Made by a program: the position numbers and the translations under genes | From: Bacteroidales bacterium | GTDB taxonomy: Bacteria > Bacteroidota > Bacteroidia > Bacteroidales > UBA932 | Direction of reading: 5' to 3' | DNA length: 64,000 nt | Assembly (NCBI GenBank): GCA_017651465.1 | Contig: JAGCCX010000024.1 | Coordinates: 31,647-95,646, forward strand | The notes under the pieces: generated by a model | Databases searched by the model: none | What the model was told of the DNA's origin: nothing | Seen by the model: the letters and a program-made list of their open reading frames with translations, nothing else | Shown here: positions 52,569 to 61,880 of the stretch, piece after piece | How the letters are laid out: every line of letters begins with the position of its first letter | Numbering within the stretch: the first letter of the stretch is position 1

Positions 52569-55500
52569 CTATCTGAAGCCCCTGACCAGTCTGTCGTAAA
52601 TCTCGTTGAACCAGAGGCGCTTGAACATTTCATTTGCCCGGTCTTCCGTGAGCTTGTTGTAGAGCTCAAGCTTCGTGTTGATGAAGGTCATCAGTTCGTT
52701 ATCAACCTCCTCGAAGAACTTCTCCTGGATGTTGTCACGGGTGTTGTCCTTGTTAAAGAACGCCATCAGTTCTTCGTTGGCCATCACGTGCTCCTTCATC
52801 TTCTGAATGTCTACCCGGTCATCCTCGGTAAGTTCAAGGCCGAAGGTGTCATTGAGCTGCTTGATAATATTGCTCAGGAAGTCCATTTCCGGTTCGTCAG
52901 GGCCTGTCACCTGGCCGGGGCGCATACCGGTGACGCTGGTGTCGCCGCTGTCAAGATTAAGCTTCTTGGTAAACTGGTACTGGACCTTGTAACTGTCGAG
53001 TTCCGTTTCATTCAGAATATCCTTGGGCATCTCATCCTTCTGGTAAGGGAGGAGCTTGGCAAGTGCAATCAGGAATACATACAGCTTGTCCAGTTCAATG
53101 TCCTTGAACGTGATAATCTGGGAAAGGAACTTGTACAGGTTTGTGTACTGCTTACAGGTTTTCTTAAACTTATACAGGTCCTCTTCATTCAGACGGCCTT
53201 TGACTTTGTCTACGGCTATGTAAAGAACGCCATACACGAGTTCTTTGTTGACTTTGTCGGGATAGTAATAACTGGCAAAGTTGTCCACGTCGATCTGGTC
53301 GAACGCATCAAACTCCTGAATGCGGCTCTTGAGGTCGTACAGGCTGTTAGGGTCGGTTTCGTCTTCCTCGTTCATATAAAGACCGCCATAGTAGTCCTGG
53401 AAGCCTTGCTTGATGATCTCAGGGTCGTTGACGAAGTCCAGGACCATTGTAGAGTCCTTGCCGGCGCAAGTGCGGTTAAGACGGCTCAGCGTCTGCACGG
53501 CGCTCTCCGCGGCCAGTTTCTTGTCCACGAACATCGTGTGCAGGAGAGGCTCGTCAAATCCTGTCTGGAACTTCTCAGCGACGATAAGTATCCGGTACTT
53601 CGGCATCTTGAATGCCTCCGGAATATCAACGTTGCCCTCCAGGTTGTTCATAGAGGTCTCGGTATAAGTCTCCCCGGTGTCCTCGTCATATACGGAACCG
53701 GAGAACGCAACCAGGGCACCATAAGGGAGGCGCATTTCACGCATCAGTTCATCGAACTTCCGCTTGTAACGGACGGCGTGAAGGCGAGAACGGGTCACGA
53801 CCATAGCACGGGCTTTGCCCTGGATTTGATTGCTGGTCTGCGTCACAAAGTGTTCCAGCATAATACGGGATTTGCGCTCTATGGCGACATCCTGCAGGTC
53901 CACATAGCTGCTCAGCAACTTCACGGCCTTCTTTTTCTCATACTCTTTGTCCGGGAACTTGGGGTCGCGGACGAGCTTGTAATAGCGCTTGAAGGACATA
54001 TAGTTCTCGAGCACATCCAGGATAAAGCCTTCCTTGATGGCATCTTCCATTGTGTACTCATCGAAAGGCTTTTTCTGCCCATTCTCCCGTTCGCAGAAGA
54101 GTTCGATTGTCTTCTGCTTTGGCGTGGCTGTGAAAGCGAAGAACGAGATATTATGCTTGAAGCCCTTGCGGTCAATCTCGCCCTCGATTATATTGTTCAG
54201 GATGTCCTCCGGATCAGCACCCTTAGCGTCCTCAGCATCGAAGGCTTCCGCCTCCTCCAGAGAAAGAGCCTTTCTCATCTGACGAGCTGCTTCACCCGAC
54301 TGGGAGCTATGAGCCTCGTCAATAATGACGGCATACTTGCGATCCGGGAAAAGCTGGATAGTATCGGATATGACCGGGAACTTCTGCAGCGTTGTCACTA
54401 TGATTCGCTTACGCTCTTCGATAGCTTTCTTCAGGTCTTGGGAATTGCACTTGTTGTCGATATACTTGACCTCACCTTCAGTTATCTGGAACTGACGTAG
54501 ATTGTTCTGGAGCTGACGGTCCAGGACACGGCGGTCGGTGACGACCAGCACGCTGTCGAAGATAGGTTTCTCATCTTCGACAGTCTTATAGAGATTGGAA
54601 AGGCGGAAAGCCAGCCAGGTGATGGTATTGCTCTTACCGGAGCCTGCGGAATGCTGTATGAGGTAGCGATGACCAGCGCCCCTCTCTTTTACATCACCTA
54701 CCAGATTAAGAACGGCGCGGCGCTGATGGTAGCGGGGAAAAATCAGGCGAACATCCGATTTGGTTTCAATCTTTCCAGTTCGCTCATTGTAGTATTTCTC
54801 TTCAACTGTCTGCAGGTTGATGAAATTCTGTAACAGATCCAGAAGGTTATCTCTGGAGAGAACATCCATCCACAGGTAAGATGTTTTGTAACCGATAGAC
54901 TCAGTCTTCTCGTTAGCATACGTCATATTAAACGGGAAGAAACGGGTCTTCTCGCCAGCCAACTTGGTGGTCATAAACACCTGTTCGGAGCCGACAGCAA
55001 AGTGAACAAGGCACCGCTTGAACTCCAGGAACTTCTCCCCTTCTACCGGGCGGTCGCACATATACTGGCGGATGGCATTGATATGACGCTGCCCGGTCAA
55101 GGAATTCTTAAGTTCCATTGTTACGACAGGAATGCCGTTTACAAAGAGAACCATATCAATTTCGTTGTCGTTCTTCTCTGAATAGCGGAGCTGACGGACA
55201 ACGGCCAGACGGTTCTTCTCGTACAGAAGCTCATGCTCAGGCGTAAGACCACTAGCGGGCTTATAGAACACCAAATTGAAACGTGCTCCGTAACCGGCTT
55301 CAAACTTCGCATTACCCTGGAAGAGATGGAGAGGGCCACGCTTCAGTTCGGAGTCAAGACGACTTAGAATAGATTTACGCGCAGCCGCCACGCTTCCAGT
55401 CGCCGACACAAGATCCTTGTAAGTATCCGGCTGGGATTCCTGAAGGAAAGCTATCACCTCTTCGGGGATAACACAGAGCTTCTTGTCGAAAGCCCCGGGC

Positions 55501-55619
55501 TCGACAGAGTGATACTCGGGCAGATCTGTGAATGTACCGTCTGCCTGCTGTACGTATCTATGTGTCAGATATTGCTCTATCTGACCTTCCATGTACAATT
55601 CGTCGGGTGTTCCTGGCAT
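52569..55619 (-). CDS. hsdR: Type I restriction enzyme, R subunit
   Basis: This 1016-aa motor-nuclease subunit cuts unmethylated DNA after translocation. The N-terminal PD-(D/E)XK nuclease shows NEIDMVLFVNG and VTMELKNSL (about 155-172). The SF2 translocase has HSAGSGKSNTITWLA (Walker A, about 322), IIDEAHSSQSGE (about 431), TATP and later helicase motifs (EKFQTGFDEPLLHTMFVDK, QTLSRLNR). The C-terminal helical part binds the M/S core. It starts 2 bases after hsdS. Length and motifs indicate an intact enzyme. Confidence 0.97.
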   Translation of the reverse strand: MPGTPDELYMEGQIEQYLTHRYVQQADGTFTDLPEYHSVEPGAFDKKLCVIPEEVIAFLQESQPDTYKDLVSATGSVAAARKSILSRLDSELKRGPLHLFQGNAKFEAGYGARFNLVFYKPASGLTPEHELLYEKNRLAVVRQLRYSEKNDNEIDMVLFVNGIPVVTMELKNSLTGQRHINAIRQYMCDRPVEGEKFLEFKRCLVHFAVGSEQVFMTTKLAGEKTRFFPFNMTYANEKTESIGYKTSYLWMDVLSRDNLLDLLQNFINLQTVEEKYYNERTGKIETKSDVRLIFPRYHQRRAVLNLVGDVKERGAGHRYLIQHSAGSGKSNTITWLAFRLSNLYKTVEDEKPIFDSVLVVTDRRVLDRQLQNNLRQFQITEGEVKYIDNKCNSQDLKKAIEERKRIIVTTLQKFPVISDTIQLFPDRKYAVIIDEAHSSQSGEAARQMRKALSLEEAEAFDAEDAKGADPEDILNNIIEGEIDRKGFKHNISFFAFTATPKQKTIELFCERENGQKKPFDEYTMEDAIKEGFILDVLENYMSFKRYYKLVRDPKFPDKEYEKKKAVKLLSSYVDLQDVAIERKSRIMLEHFVTQTSNQIQGKARAMVVTRSRLHAVRYKRKFDELMREMRLPYGALVAFSGSVYDEDTGETYTETSMNNLEGNVDIPEAFKMPKYRILIVAEKFQTGFDEPLLHTMFVDKKLAAESAVQTLSRLNRTCAGKDSTMVLDFVNDPEIIKQGFQDYYGGLYMNEEDETDPNSLYDLKSRIQEFDAFDQIDVDNFASYYYPDKVNKELVYGVLYIAVDKVKGRLNEEDLYKFKKTCKQYTNLYKFLSQIITFKDIELDKLYVFLIALAKLLPYQKDEMPKDILNETELDSYKVQYQFTKKLNLDSGDTSVTGMRPGQVTGPDEPEMDFLSNIIKQLNDTFGLELTEDDRVDIQKMKEHVMANEELMAFFNKDNTRDNIQEKFFEEVDNELMTFINTKLELYNKLTEDRANEMFKRLWFNEIYDRLVRGFR

Positions 55620-55621
55620 AA

Positions 55622-56986
55622 TTATTCTGACGTAGATAAATCAATCTTCCCTAATACAGCTTCAGAAATGATAGAATTTCTAAGCTCTCTCAGTTCTGAT
55701 ACTTGCTCTTCGATTCGCGCAACCGCATTACTGGTTTCTTCCGTAAGCGTATTGAGATAGTTGGAAATAACCTCTTGCTCATCCTTTGGAGGGAGGAAGA
55801 TAGGATTATTCAAATAGCCTGCGACCTGTAAATTCTGAATACCTATAGTTTGATTGTAGTATAGAGCGTTTACATGCTTCGAATACATCATATGGAAATA
55901 ATAGTATAAGAAGTCGCGGTCAAATTCTGGTTTTACGGATAATTTTTGTACAAAGTTCGAGCAAACAGACTTCTCTGTAACGGTATTTCTAACCACCCGT
56001 CCCACAGGGGAAACTTCTCCCCCGCCAGACTTTTCAAGAAGAAGATCTCGCGATGTTAGAACTCTTTCATTACCATCATCAATAACGATGTACCGCTTCG
56101 TGAGCTTTTTGTCAGAGATTACACCTTTCGCGTAATCAAAATCAGCGACGCGTACACAAATGATGTCATCCTCAGTATTTTTGCAATCTTCACCCCAAAC
56201 GCCGCCGACATTCGATTCAAGACAGAACCGAATAGAACGTTTTTCCCAAGAAGAAGGAACCTTCCCTATCCACTCAACGCCACTGTCGACGAAGTCGGCA
56301 TTTTTATTTAGGCCTCGAGTGATAACTTCCGATATGACTGATATACGGTTCTCTTGTAACAAAGACCGTTCTTCAATCCTTTTTGCAATAAGGGAATCAA
56401 TGTTGGAAATTCTTTCATCCAGAACATCTGCGATTCTTTCCTGTTCGGCCTTGGAAGGAACGATCAATTTTGATTCAAACAGAATGGGCTGAGTAATACT
56501 ATATAGCTTCACCCCATTAACTAAAGAGCGGATTTGTGAACGCCATTCGTCCGTTTGAAACAGATATGCAAAGTACCTCCCAGAGAAAACACTCTCATTT
56601 CTAGCTATTATCGAATGGTAGCCAGCAAATAGCGTATAATCAACATTGACAAATACGCAATTACCACAACCATCAAGGTCTTCAGAAGTGTCGGCGAAGA
56701 TAAAATCCCCCTTCTTAACAATGCTAGAAGGGCAGGTGTCTATATACGAAACAGGTACATACCGTAGCAGGTCATCAGTTACTGATACTCCATTATTGCT
56801 TTTGGAGTGAATTTGACCATAACTGATAACAGGCACACCAACACTAACAAGATCCGCCTTAGTAATTGGTAATCCCTTTTGAGATGAGAACAGTCTCTTA
56901 AAAGGGATAATCTGCCAACCGTCAGGCAATTCCGGCGCCCACGATAATGGAGTTTTATAGTATTTATTATATCTGTTGCTCATCAT
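55622..56986 (-). CDS. hsdS: Type I restriction enzyme, specificity subunit
   Basis: This 454-aa subunit contains two target recognition domains, each followed by a conserved coiled coil. The first coil is seen at KAEQERIADVLDERISNID and the second at KDEQEVISNYLNTLTEET. Each domain opens with a typical W-x-x-x-P-x-W/G-W segment (DGWQIIPFKRLF; PSSWEKRSIRF). HsdS sets the split DNA target read by the enzyme, which cannot be predicted here. No second hsdS fragment or recombinase is nearby, so I see no sign of phase-variable shuffling. Confidence 0.95.
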   Translation of the reverse strand: MMSNRYNKYYKTPLSWAPELPDGWQIIPFKRLFSSQKGLPITKADLVSVGVPVISYGQIHSKSNNGVSVTDDLLRYVPVSYIDTCPSSIVKKGDFIFADTSEDLDGCGNCVFVNVDYTLFAGYHSIIARNESVFSGRYFAYLFQTDEWRSQIRSLVNGVKLYSITQPILFESKLIVPSKAEQERIADVLDERISNIDSLIAKRIEERSLLQENRISVISEVITRGLNKNADFVDSGVEWIGKVPSSWEKRSIRFCLESNVGGVWGEDCKNTEDDIICVRVADFDYAKGVISDKKLTKRYIVIDDGNERVLTSRDLLLEKSGGGEVSPVGRVVRNTVTEKSVCSNFVQKLSVKPEFDRDFLYYYFHMMYSKHVNALYYNQTIGIQNLQVAGYLNNPIFLPPKDEQEVISNYLNTLTEETSNAVARIEEQVSELRELRNSIISEAVLGKIDLSTSE

Positions 56987-56991
56987 TGATA

Positions 56992-58722
56992 CTATGATAA
57001 TATATCCTTGATTAAGCCCTGAATCTCATGCTCCTTTTCAATAATGTCTTTCTTTATCAAGACGGATTCTCTGAGAGTTACAAACTTATAGAAATACTTG
57101 GTGAAATTGATTTCATAGTTGATTCGTGTCCTGGATAAATCAATCCAAGATTCCTTGTCAATGAAAGGAAGCACCTCATCCTCAAAGTAGCTATTAAAGT
57201 CACAATCCAGGGGAACACTTTCATAACTACGCTTATCAGTGTCCGGTTGTTTCTCGCCACGACGCAGATCCAACGAGCCATTCGTTTTTCTTTTGGGTTG
57301 TTCAATAGTCAAATAGAAACTACCAAACGCGCCATTGTCATAAATCTTACTAAACTCGTTTTCCTCGAAGTTGCAATACAAGGCAAGAATCTGTTCAATA
57401 TGTTCAGGGAGAATATCATTCCTCTTGTTTCCCAAACTCTTTGAGGCCGGCGCACAGAAATCCACGGCATTAATCAGCTGCACTTTGCCCTTACGCTCTG
57501 CGCTTTTCTTATTCGTAATGAACCAGATGTATGTGTAGATACCGGTGTTGTAAAAGAGGTCCTTGGGAAGAGCGACAATACACTCCAGCCAGTCATTCTC
57601 AATAATCCACTTTCTGATATTGCTCTCGCCGCTGCCGGCTCCGCCCGAAAAGAGCGGAGAACCATTGGTGACAACACCTACGCGAGCTCCATCCGGCTCC
57701 ATCTTGGAGATCATATGCTGGATAAACAGCAACTGCCCATCACTGACACGAGGAGTGCCTGCATAGAAACGGCCGTCCGGGTTCAGGGATTCATTGAGAA
57801 TGAACTCCTGATCTTTCTTCCAGGTTACACCGTACGGCGGATTTGCCATGATATAGTGGAACCGTGAGGATTTGAACTGGTCCTGTGTGAAGGAGTTGCC
57901 CAGCTTAATATTATCAGCATTCTCCCCGGTAATCAATGCCTCGGACTTGGCGATAGCGTAGGACTGCTCGTTGAGCTCCTGCCCATAGGTGCGAATCGTC
58001 GGGGTGTTTCCTTCGGAACAGATGTTCTCCAGAATGTAGTTCTTGCCAACGTTGACCATACCACCGGTACCACAAGCGGGGTCGTAAATGGTGCGGATGA
58101 TACCATTCTTATTGAGAACATCCTTATCCGGGGTGAACATGATGGCGCTCATCAGGCGAATCACATCACGAGGAGTGAAGTGCTCACCAGCGGTCTCGTT
58201 GCTGTTTTCATTCGAGATTCGGATGAGCTCCTCAAAGATGTAACCCATATCGTGGTTGTCAATCTTCTCCGGCGAGAAGTCCAACTCGCAGATCTCCTGG
58301 ATCATCTGGTACAGGAGACCATTGCGGATGAGCTTAGCGATAACCTTGTCGAACTGGAAGTTGGTCAGAATATCCCGGACCTCCTTGTTGAAACCGTTGA
58401 GATAGTTCTTGAAGTTAATCTCGCAGTTCCGGGCGTCATCCAGAAGGGTGACGAGGGTGTGTTTAGAAGTGTTGTAGAACTTCTTTCCACCGGCGGCTTT
58501 GAAGAGGACCTTCTCCAGGTTCTGGTCCGCAATCTTATCTTTGAACTGCTCGTAGTTCTTCCTGACGGTTTCGTTGTAAGGCTTAAGAATACAGTCGATG
58601 CGGCGAATCACCACGAAAGGCAGGATGACATCACCAATCTCGTTCTTCTTGAAGGTATCTCTAAGAACGTCGTCTGTTATCTTCCAAACAAAACTTACGT
58701 CCGGTTTTTTGTTGTTCTCCAT
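56992..58722 (-). CDS. hsdM: Type I restriction enzyme, methyltransferase subunit
   Basis: This 576-aa N6-adenine methyltransferase has an N-terminal HsdM helical domain (VWKITDDVLRD). The catalytic domain shows DPACGTGGM (SAM binding, about 210), TYGQELNEQSYAIAKSEALI and the catalytic ANPPYG (about 290). The C-terminal part ends in a helix. It methylates the site recognised with HsdS to protect self DNA. It is first in the hsdMSR operon, and the 58773 operator with its -7 element lies directly upstream. Confidence 0.97.
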   Translation of the reverse strand: MENNKKPDVSFVWKITDDVLRDTFKKNEIGDVILPFVVIRRIDCILKPYNETVRKNYEQFKDKIADQNLEKVLFKAAGGKKFYNTSKHTLVTLLDDARNCEINFKNYLNGFNKEVRDILTNFQFDKVIAKLIRNGLLYQMIQEICELDFSPEKIDNHDMGYIFEELIRISNENSNETAGEHFTPRDVIRLMSAIMFTPDKDVLNKNGIIRTIYDPACGTGGMVNVGKNYILENICSEGNTPTIRTYGQELNEQSYAIAKSEALITGENADNIKLGNSFTQDQFKSSRFHYIMANPPYGVTWKKDQEFILNESLNPDGRFYAGTPRVSDGQLLFIQHMISKMEPDGARVGVVTNGSPLFSGGAGSGESNIRKWIIENDWLECIVALPKDLFYNTGIYTYIWFITNKKSAERKGKVQLINAVDFCAPASKSLGNKRNDILPEHIEQILALYCNFEENEFSKIYDNGAFGSFYLTIEQPKRKTNGSLDLRRGEKQPDTDKRSYESVPLDCDFNSYFEDEVLPFIDKESWIDLSRTRINYEINFTKYFYKFVTLRESVLIKKDIIEKEHEIQGLIKDILS

Positions 58723-58755
58723 ATATTGTTTTTACTCTTTTCTTGTTTGACGATG

Positions 58756-58791
58756 CAAAGGTAAGTATGGGGTGTGCAGTGTAAATGCACA
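58756..58791 (-). promoter_or_regulatory. WYL-type operator and promoter of hsdM (site B)
   Basis: The minus-strand -7 TACCTTTG (58756-58763) is followed upstream, after 9 bases, by TGTGCAGTGTAAATGCACA (58773-58791). The block matches site A closely, including TGCAAAGGTAA and the GGTGTGCAGT half. The operator abuts the stop codon of the 361-aa gene. It should control hsdM, S, R and probably the exonuclease and helicase genes. Confidence 0.8.
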
Positions 58792-58792
58792 G

Positions 58793-59878
58793 TTATTCAA
58801 AAATGCGATTTGGTGAAAAAGTGGTTCCCAAAGGGGCTCCAACAAACTTGGGTATCCCTACGATTTTGAGGCCATTATCATAATTTGATCGAGCTGTCTT
58901 ATATATAGCCTTTACACCTTCTATATCATCATTAGCTAATTGATGTTCACGCCTCCCCGCCCTAAATGGGTCATGGAAATACGTGTAAGCCCAGGCCGAA
59001 TTCCTTTGATCTCCATCTCGGTATACTTTATTGGATAGAGGTTCAAATATCTTAAACCCTTTCTCGGTACCGATGAAAGAGTAGTTCATATATAGAATCC
59101 TTCGATGGATTAGATTTTTCGAAAAAACGAACTCAACGTGAATATCATAACTTCTGTTAAGAGCGGTAGCAAGACCATCTTTCCATTCAGTCACACGCTT
59201 TATAAGCAATGCTTCTTTATCGTCTTTCCCTTGCCCTAAAATCAGAATGTAATAAGGGATACTGAGTTTTTGAGGGAGAATAGCATCGAGAAGATGTGTC
59301 ATATTCGCTAGCCCCAAAATATGTCCATTACGCTCATTACTAAGTAAGAAATTATCTGAAATAATCAGACTATTGCTCGGGGGTAATTTCAAACCATTAC
59401 CGATAAAGATATTCTTCCAACCATTATCACCTCTACCGTAATTTTTGTCAGGCACAAACTCATCCTTGAAGGACAATAACTCGAACATACGGTTTGTCAC
59501 CTCTTCTTTACTTATCACCCAGACACCATACTTATCCCGGAGCATCTGCGCATCTTGTGAAGGGCAGTCTCTTAAGAATAATGCATTGGGCTTAGATATA
59601 ATGGTGTCTTCTTGAGCTTTCATTAAGTCAAAGAAGTCCTTAAGTGCTATTGGTACAGAAATGTCATAGGCATTAAAAATGGTGAACAAATCATCCAGAT
59701 TATTTAAGTCAGCAGGATTAAAAATACTATCCAACTCAGCATCAGTCAAATCTATACAGATGTTGGAATGGCTCTTAAAAATCTCGATGATATTATCCAA
59801 GCCATCTTTTGTGAAGGCCTTTCTCAAAACATCCGTTAAAGCTGTCCTCTCAGCGTATATTGTTGCTTTAGAGTCCAT
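58793..59878 (-). CDS. Unrecognised 361-aa partner of the SMC-like ATPase
   Basis: I do not recognise the family. The N-terminal half (about 1-150) is alpha/beta and acidic (SNICIDLTDAELDSIFNP, ALFLRDCPSQDAQMLRDKYG). The second half has beta strands with HVEFVFSKNLIHRRILYMNY (His, Arg and Asn in a compact set), FKIFEPLSNKVYRDGDQRNS and FHDPFRAGRREHQLAND. These clusters of His, Asp, Arg and Asn look like an active site, and a nuclease or phosphodiesterase role is a guess. It starts 4 bases after the ATPase stop, so the two are coupled. There is no HNH, TOPRIM or TIR motif. Confidence 0.7.
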   Translation of the reverse strand: MDSKATIYAERTALTDVLRKAFTKDGLDNIIEIFKSHSNICIDLTDAELDSIFNPADLNNLDDLFTIFNAYDISVPIALKDFFDLMKAQEDTIISKPNALFLRDCPSQDAQMLRDKYGVWVISKEEVTNRMFELLSFKDEFVPDKNYGRGDNGWKNIFIGNGLKLPPSNSLIISDNFLLSNERNGHILGLANMTHLLDAILPQKLSIPYYILILGQGKDDKEALLIKRVTEWKDGLATALNRSYDIHVEFVFSKNLIHRRILYMNYSFIGTEKGFKIFEPLSNKVYRDGDQRNSAWAYTYFHDPFRAGRREHQLANDDIEGVKAIYKTARSNYDNGLKIVGIPKFVGAPLGTTFSPNRIFE

Positions 59879-59882
59879 ACGA

Positions 59883-61811
59883 TTACTTATTACGAGATGC
59901 CATTTCGAGTTTATTCAGGGCGATGGAGTCCTGAGCCGAAGCGTCATAGAAGTTCTTGCCGAACGGCTTCCCAAATCTTCCGGTAATAGAATACTCCATA
60001 TCATAGGGGTCACCTTCCTTCGGGAAGTAGTACACCTTGAAAGGACAATTCTCTTCCAGGTCTTTCTCGTTCTTGTAGCCACTTTCTGCCACAATGACCT
60101 GAGAACGACGAATCATATACTCCGAATGAGTCTCGACGATAAACTTAAATTTGAAGTTGCTATTTACATACGCCAACAACTCAGTAAGCATGCGCTGAAG
60201 ATCAGGATGTAGATTCTGCTCCGGCTCCTCAATAACTATGAAGGGTTTAGCGTGCGTATGCTCATATTTACGAATAATCGAGGCCAGATTAATAAGAAGA
60301 ATCATCATCTGGTTGGACCCCATACCCTTATCAGCAAGATCCATCCATTTCCCTCCGTCAGAGATATAAAAACGATAAGCTTCTCCACCAAAAGACTCAA
60401 TTTTGAAATCATCACCAATATCAAACTTTTTCATCCAAGTCTTGATAAAAGTATGAGCTGTAGAGCCTTCCACAATCTTCGAACGGCAGAAACGATGAAT
60501 GGATTTTGCCAAATAATCGTTTTTGTTATCAGTGTTGTAGAAGATATTCTGAGAAACAGAATGCGCGTAGATGTATTCAGCTGAGATTCCACTTATCACA
60601 AAAGACAAATCTTCAGCAAGGTCGCGAAGCATACCAGACCTTTCGTGAATGAAAGCCTTATCCGCCTCCTTGTCCTGCCACTTCTCAAACAGGATTGGAT
60701 CGGCCTTGTCCTCATCGGAAAGGACTTCCGTCATACCAGAGATTGAGATCACACTATCAATCTGGTTTACAATATAGTTTACTCCTGAATTCTCAAGCAC
60801 TGTGCAACTGTCCAGAGTAACTTTGGTGGCCTGATTACGACTCGGGGACTCTTTAGTAAGCATCTCCTGAGACTTTCGCAATTTATCAAGCTCAGCGTTT
60901 CTTTCAGCAATCTTCATCAGCATGCTGTTGCTAAGAGAATTCAACCGGGAAAGCTCATCCTTAAAGCGACGATCTTCCTCTTTTGCCATTTGGTCCTGAA
61001 GATCCCGCTGTCTATATCGAAGCTTCTCCATACGTTCAGACAACTGCTGCATTTCATGAAGCGCATCAGGGTCATTCGACTGTATCCTCGCCATATGCTC
61101 AGCTAAACGTGCATTCTCCATGCTAAGTTCAGCTAGTTGCTGATGTATAGACGCTATCATTTCTGCTTGTCCACGCATCAAATGCTGGCGGTCAGAAATC
61201 TGCTCCTTAAGCATCTTGCTTTCCTTATAGAGGCTATCAAGTTCAGCGAGAATCATGGCGATCCTCTCATCTAAACTTCTCTTCATCTCAGAGGTCGTCG
61301 CTTTTTTGGAAGCAAACTCCACTATAGTTTTACCCGCATCATAATCAAAATCAAACTTAACTCCGCGAGAGTTGTCCCAAACACGAATGCGAGAAATGTC
61401 TCCAGTAGTTTCATCAGCATCTTCATTGCCCTTAACATAAAGGGTAATTGTAAAATCTGCCTTCCGCTTTATACGATTTCCGGCATCATCCATCAGATCC
61501 AAGTCCCTTTGCAAACGAACGCAGAAACCGATCTCTACCTTTGTCCTTTTGTTACAAAGTGCACGTTTAAACGTTCCGATACCGAGGTCATGATACTCAT
61601 TAGCATCGAAACGGAACTCGGGTTTAAGCTCCTGGAGAGAATCACCTCCGCCTATCTTTAGAGCCTTAATGTTGTCAAGGATCAAGAGAAGCCCCTTTAC
61701 GAGGGTAGACTTACCAGCATTATTGGCACCGACCAAAATAGTGATATCACCCAAGTCCTTAGGCTGAAGTTCCTTAAACCTTCTGAAGTTCTTAAATCCA
61801 ATCTGATTCAT
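59883..61811 (-). CDS. SMC/Rad50-like ATPase with internal coiled coil
   Basis: This 642-aa ABC-class AAA ATPase has Walker A GANNAGKST (about 29-37), a coiled-coil arm (about 195-325), a signature-like DKGMGSNQMM, Walker B FIVIEEPEQNLHP, and the switch His in VETHSEYMIRR. The C terminus has a GKNFYDASAQDS segment like DUF3696-type ends. The arrangement is that of defence ATPases such as PtuA and related OLD/SMC-like proteins, which activate a coupled effector. No TOPRIM is present in the chain, so the effector is presumably the downstream 361-aa protein. It has its own -7 and operator (site D). Confidence 0.9.
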   Translation of the reverse strand: MNQIGFKNFRRFKELQPKDLGDITILVGANNAGKSTLVKGLLLILDNIKALKIGGGDSLQELKPEFRFDANEYHDLGIGTFKRALCNKRTKVEIGFCVRLQRDLDLMDDAGNRIKRKADFTITLYVKGNEDADETTGDISRIRVWDNSRGVKFDFDYDAGKTIVEFASKKATTSEMKRSLDERIAMILAELDSLYKESKMLKEQISDRQHLMRGQAEMIASIHQQLAELSMENARLAEHMARIQSNDPDALHEMQQLSERMEKLRYRQRDLQDQMAKEEDRRFKDELSRLNSLSNSMLMKIAERNAELDKLRKSQEMLTKESPSRNQATKVTLDSCTVLENSGVNYIVNQIDSVISISGMTEVLSDEDKADPILFEKWQDKEADKAFIHERSGMLRDLAEDLSFVISGISAEYIYAHSVSQNIFYNTDNKNDYLAKSIHRFCRSKIVEGSTAHTFIKTWMKKFDIGDDFKIESFGGEAYRFYISDGGKWMDLADKGMGSNQMMILLINLASIIRKYEHTHAKPFIVIEEPEQNLHPDLQRMLTELLAYVNSNFKFKFIVETHSEYMIRRSQVIVAESGYKNEKDLEENCPFKVYYFPKEGDPYDMEYSITGRFGKPFGKNFYDASAQDSIALNKLEMASRNK

Positions 61812-61844
61812 ATGATTCTGTCGTCTTTATTCCGTTTCGCGGCA

Positions 61845-61880
61845 CAAAATTATGTATGACCTGTGTAATCAATTTACACA
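61845..61880 (-). promoter_or_regulatory. WYL-type operator and promoter of the ATPase pair (site D)
   Basis: The minus-strand -7 TAATTTTG (61845-61852) has, 9 bases upstream, the inverted repeat TGTGTAATCAATTTACACA (61862-61880, 7-bp arms, extendable by one C-G pair). It overlaps the last codons of the WYL gene, whose TAA (61874-61876) lies inside it. Confidence 0.75.

Noticed and set aside
52566-54500. Plus-strand open frame of about 644 codons
   Set aside because: It is the antisense of hsdR with low-complexity Leu/Val composition and no family signature.
55622-56986. Phase-variable hsdS system
   Set aside because: There is a single full-length hsdS with no inverted partial copy and no site-specific recombinase nearby.
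58793-61811. Assignment of the ATPase pair to Septu, Gabija or PARIS
   Set aside because: The partner lacks the HNH of PtuB, the UvrD helicase of GajB and the TOPRIM/DUF4435 of AriB as far as can be read, so naming it would be unsupported.
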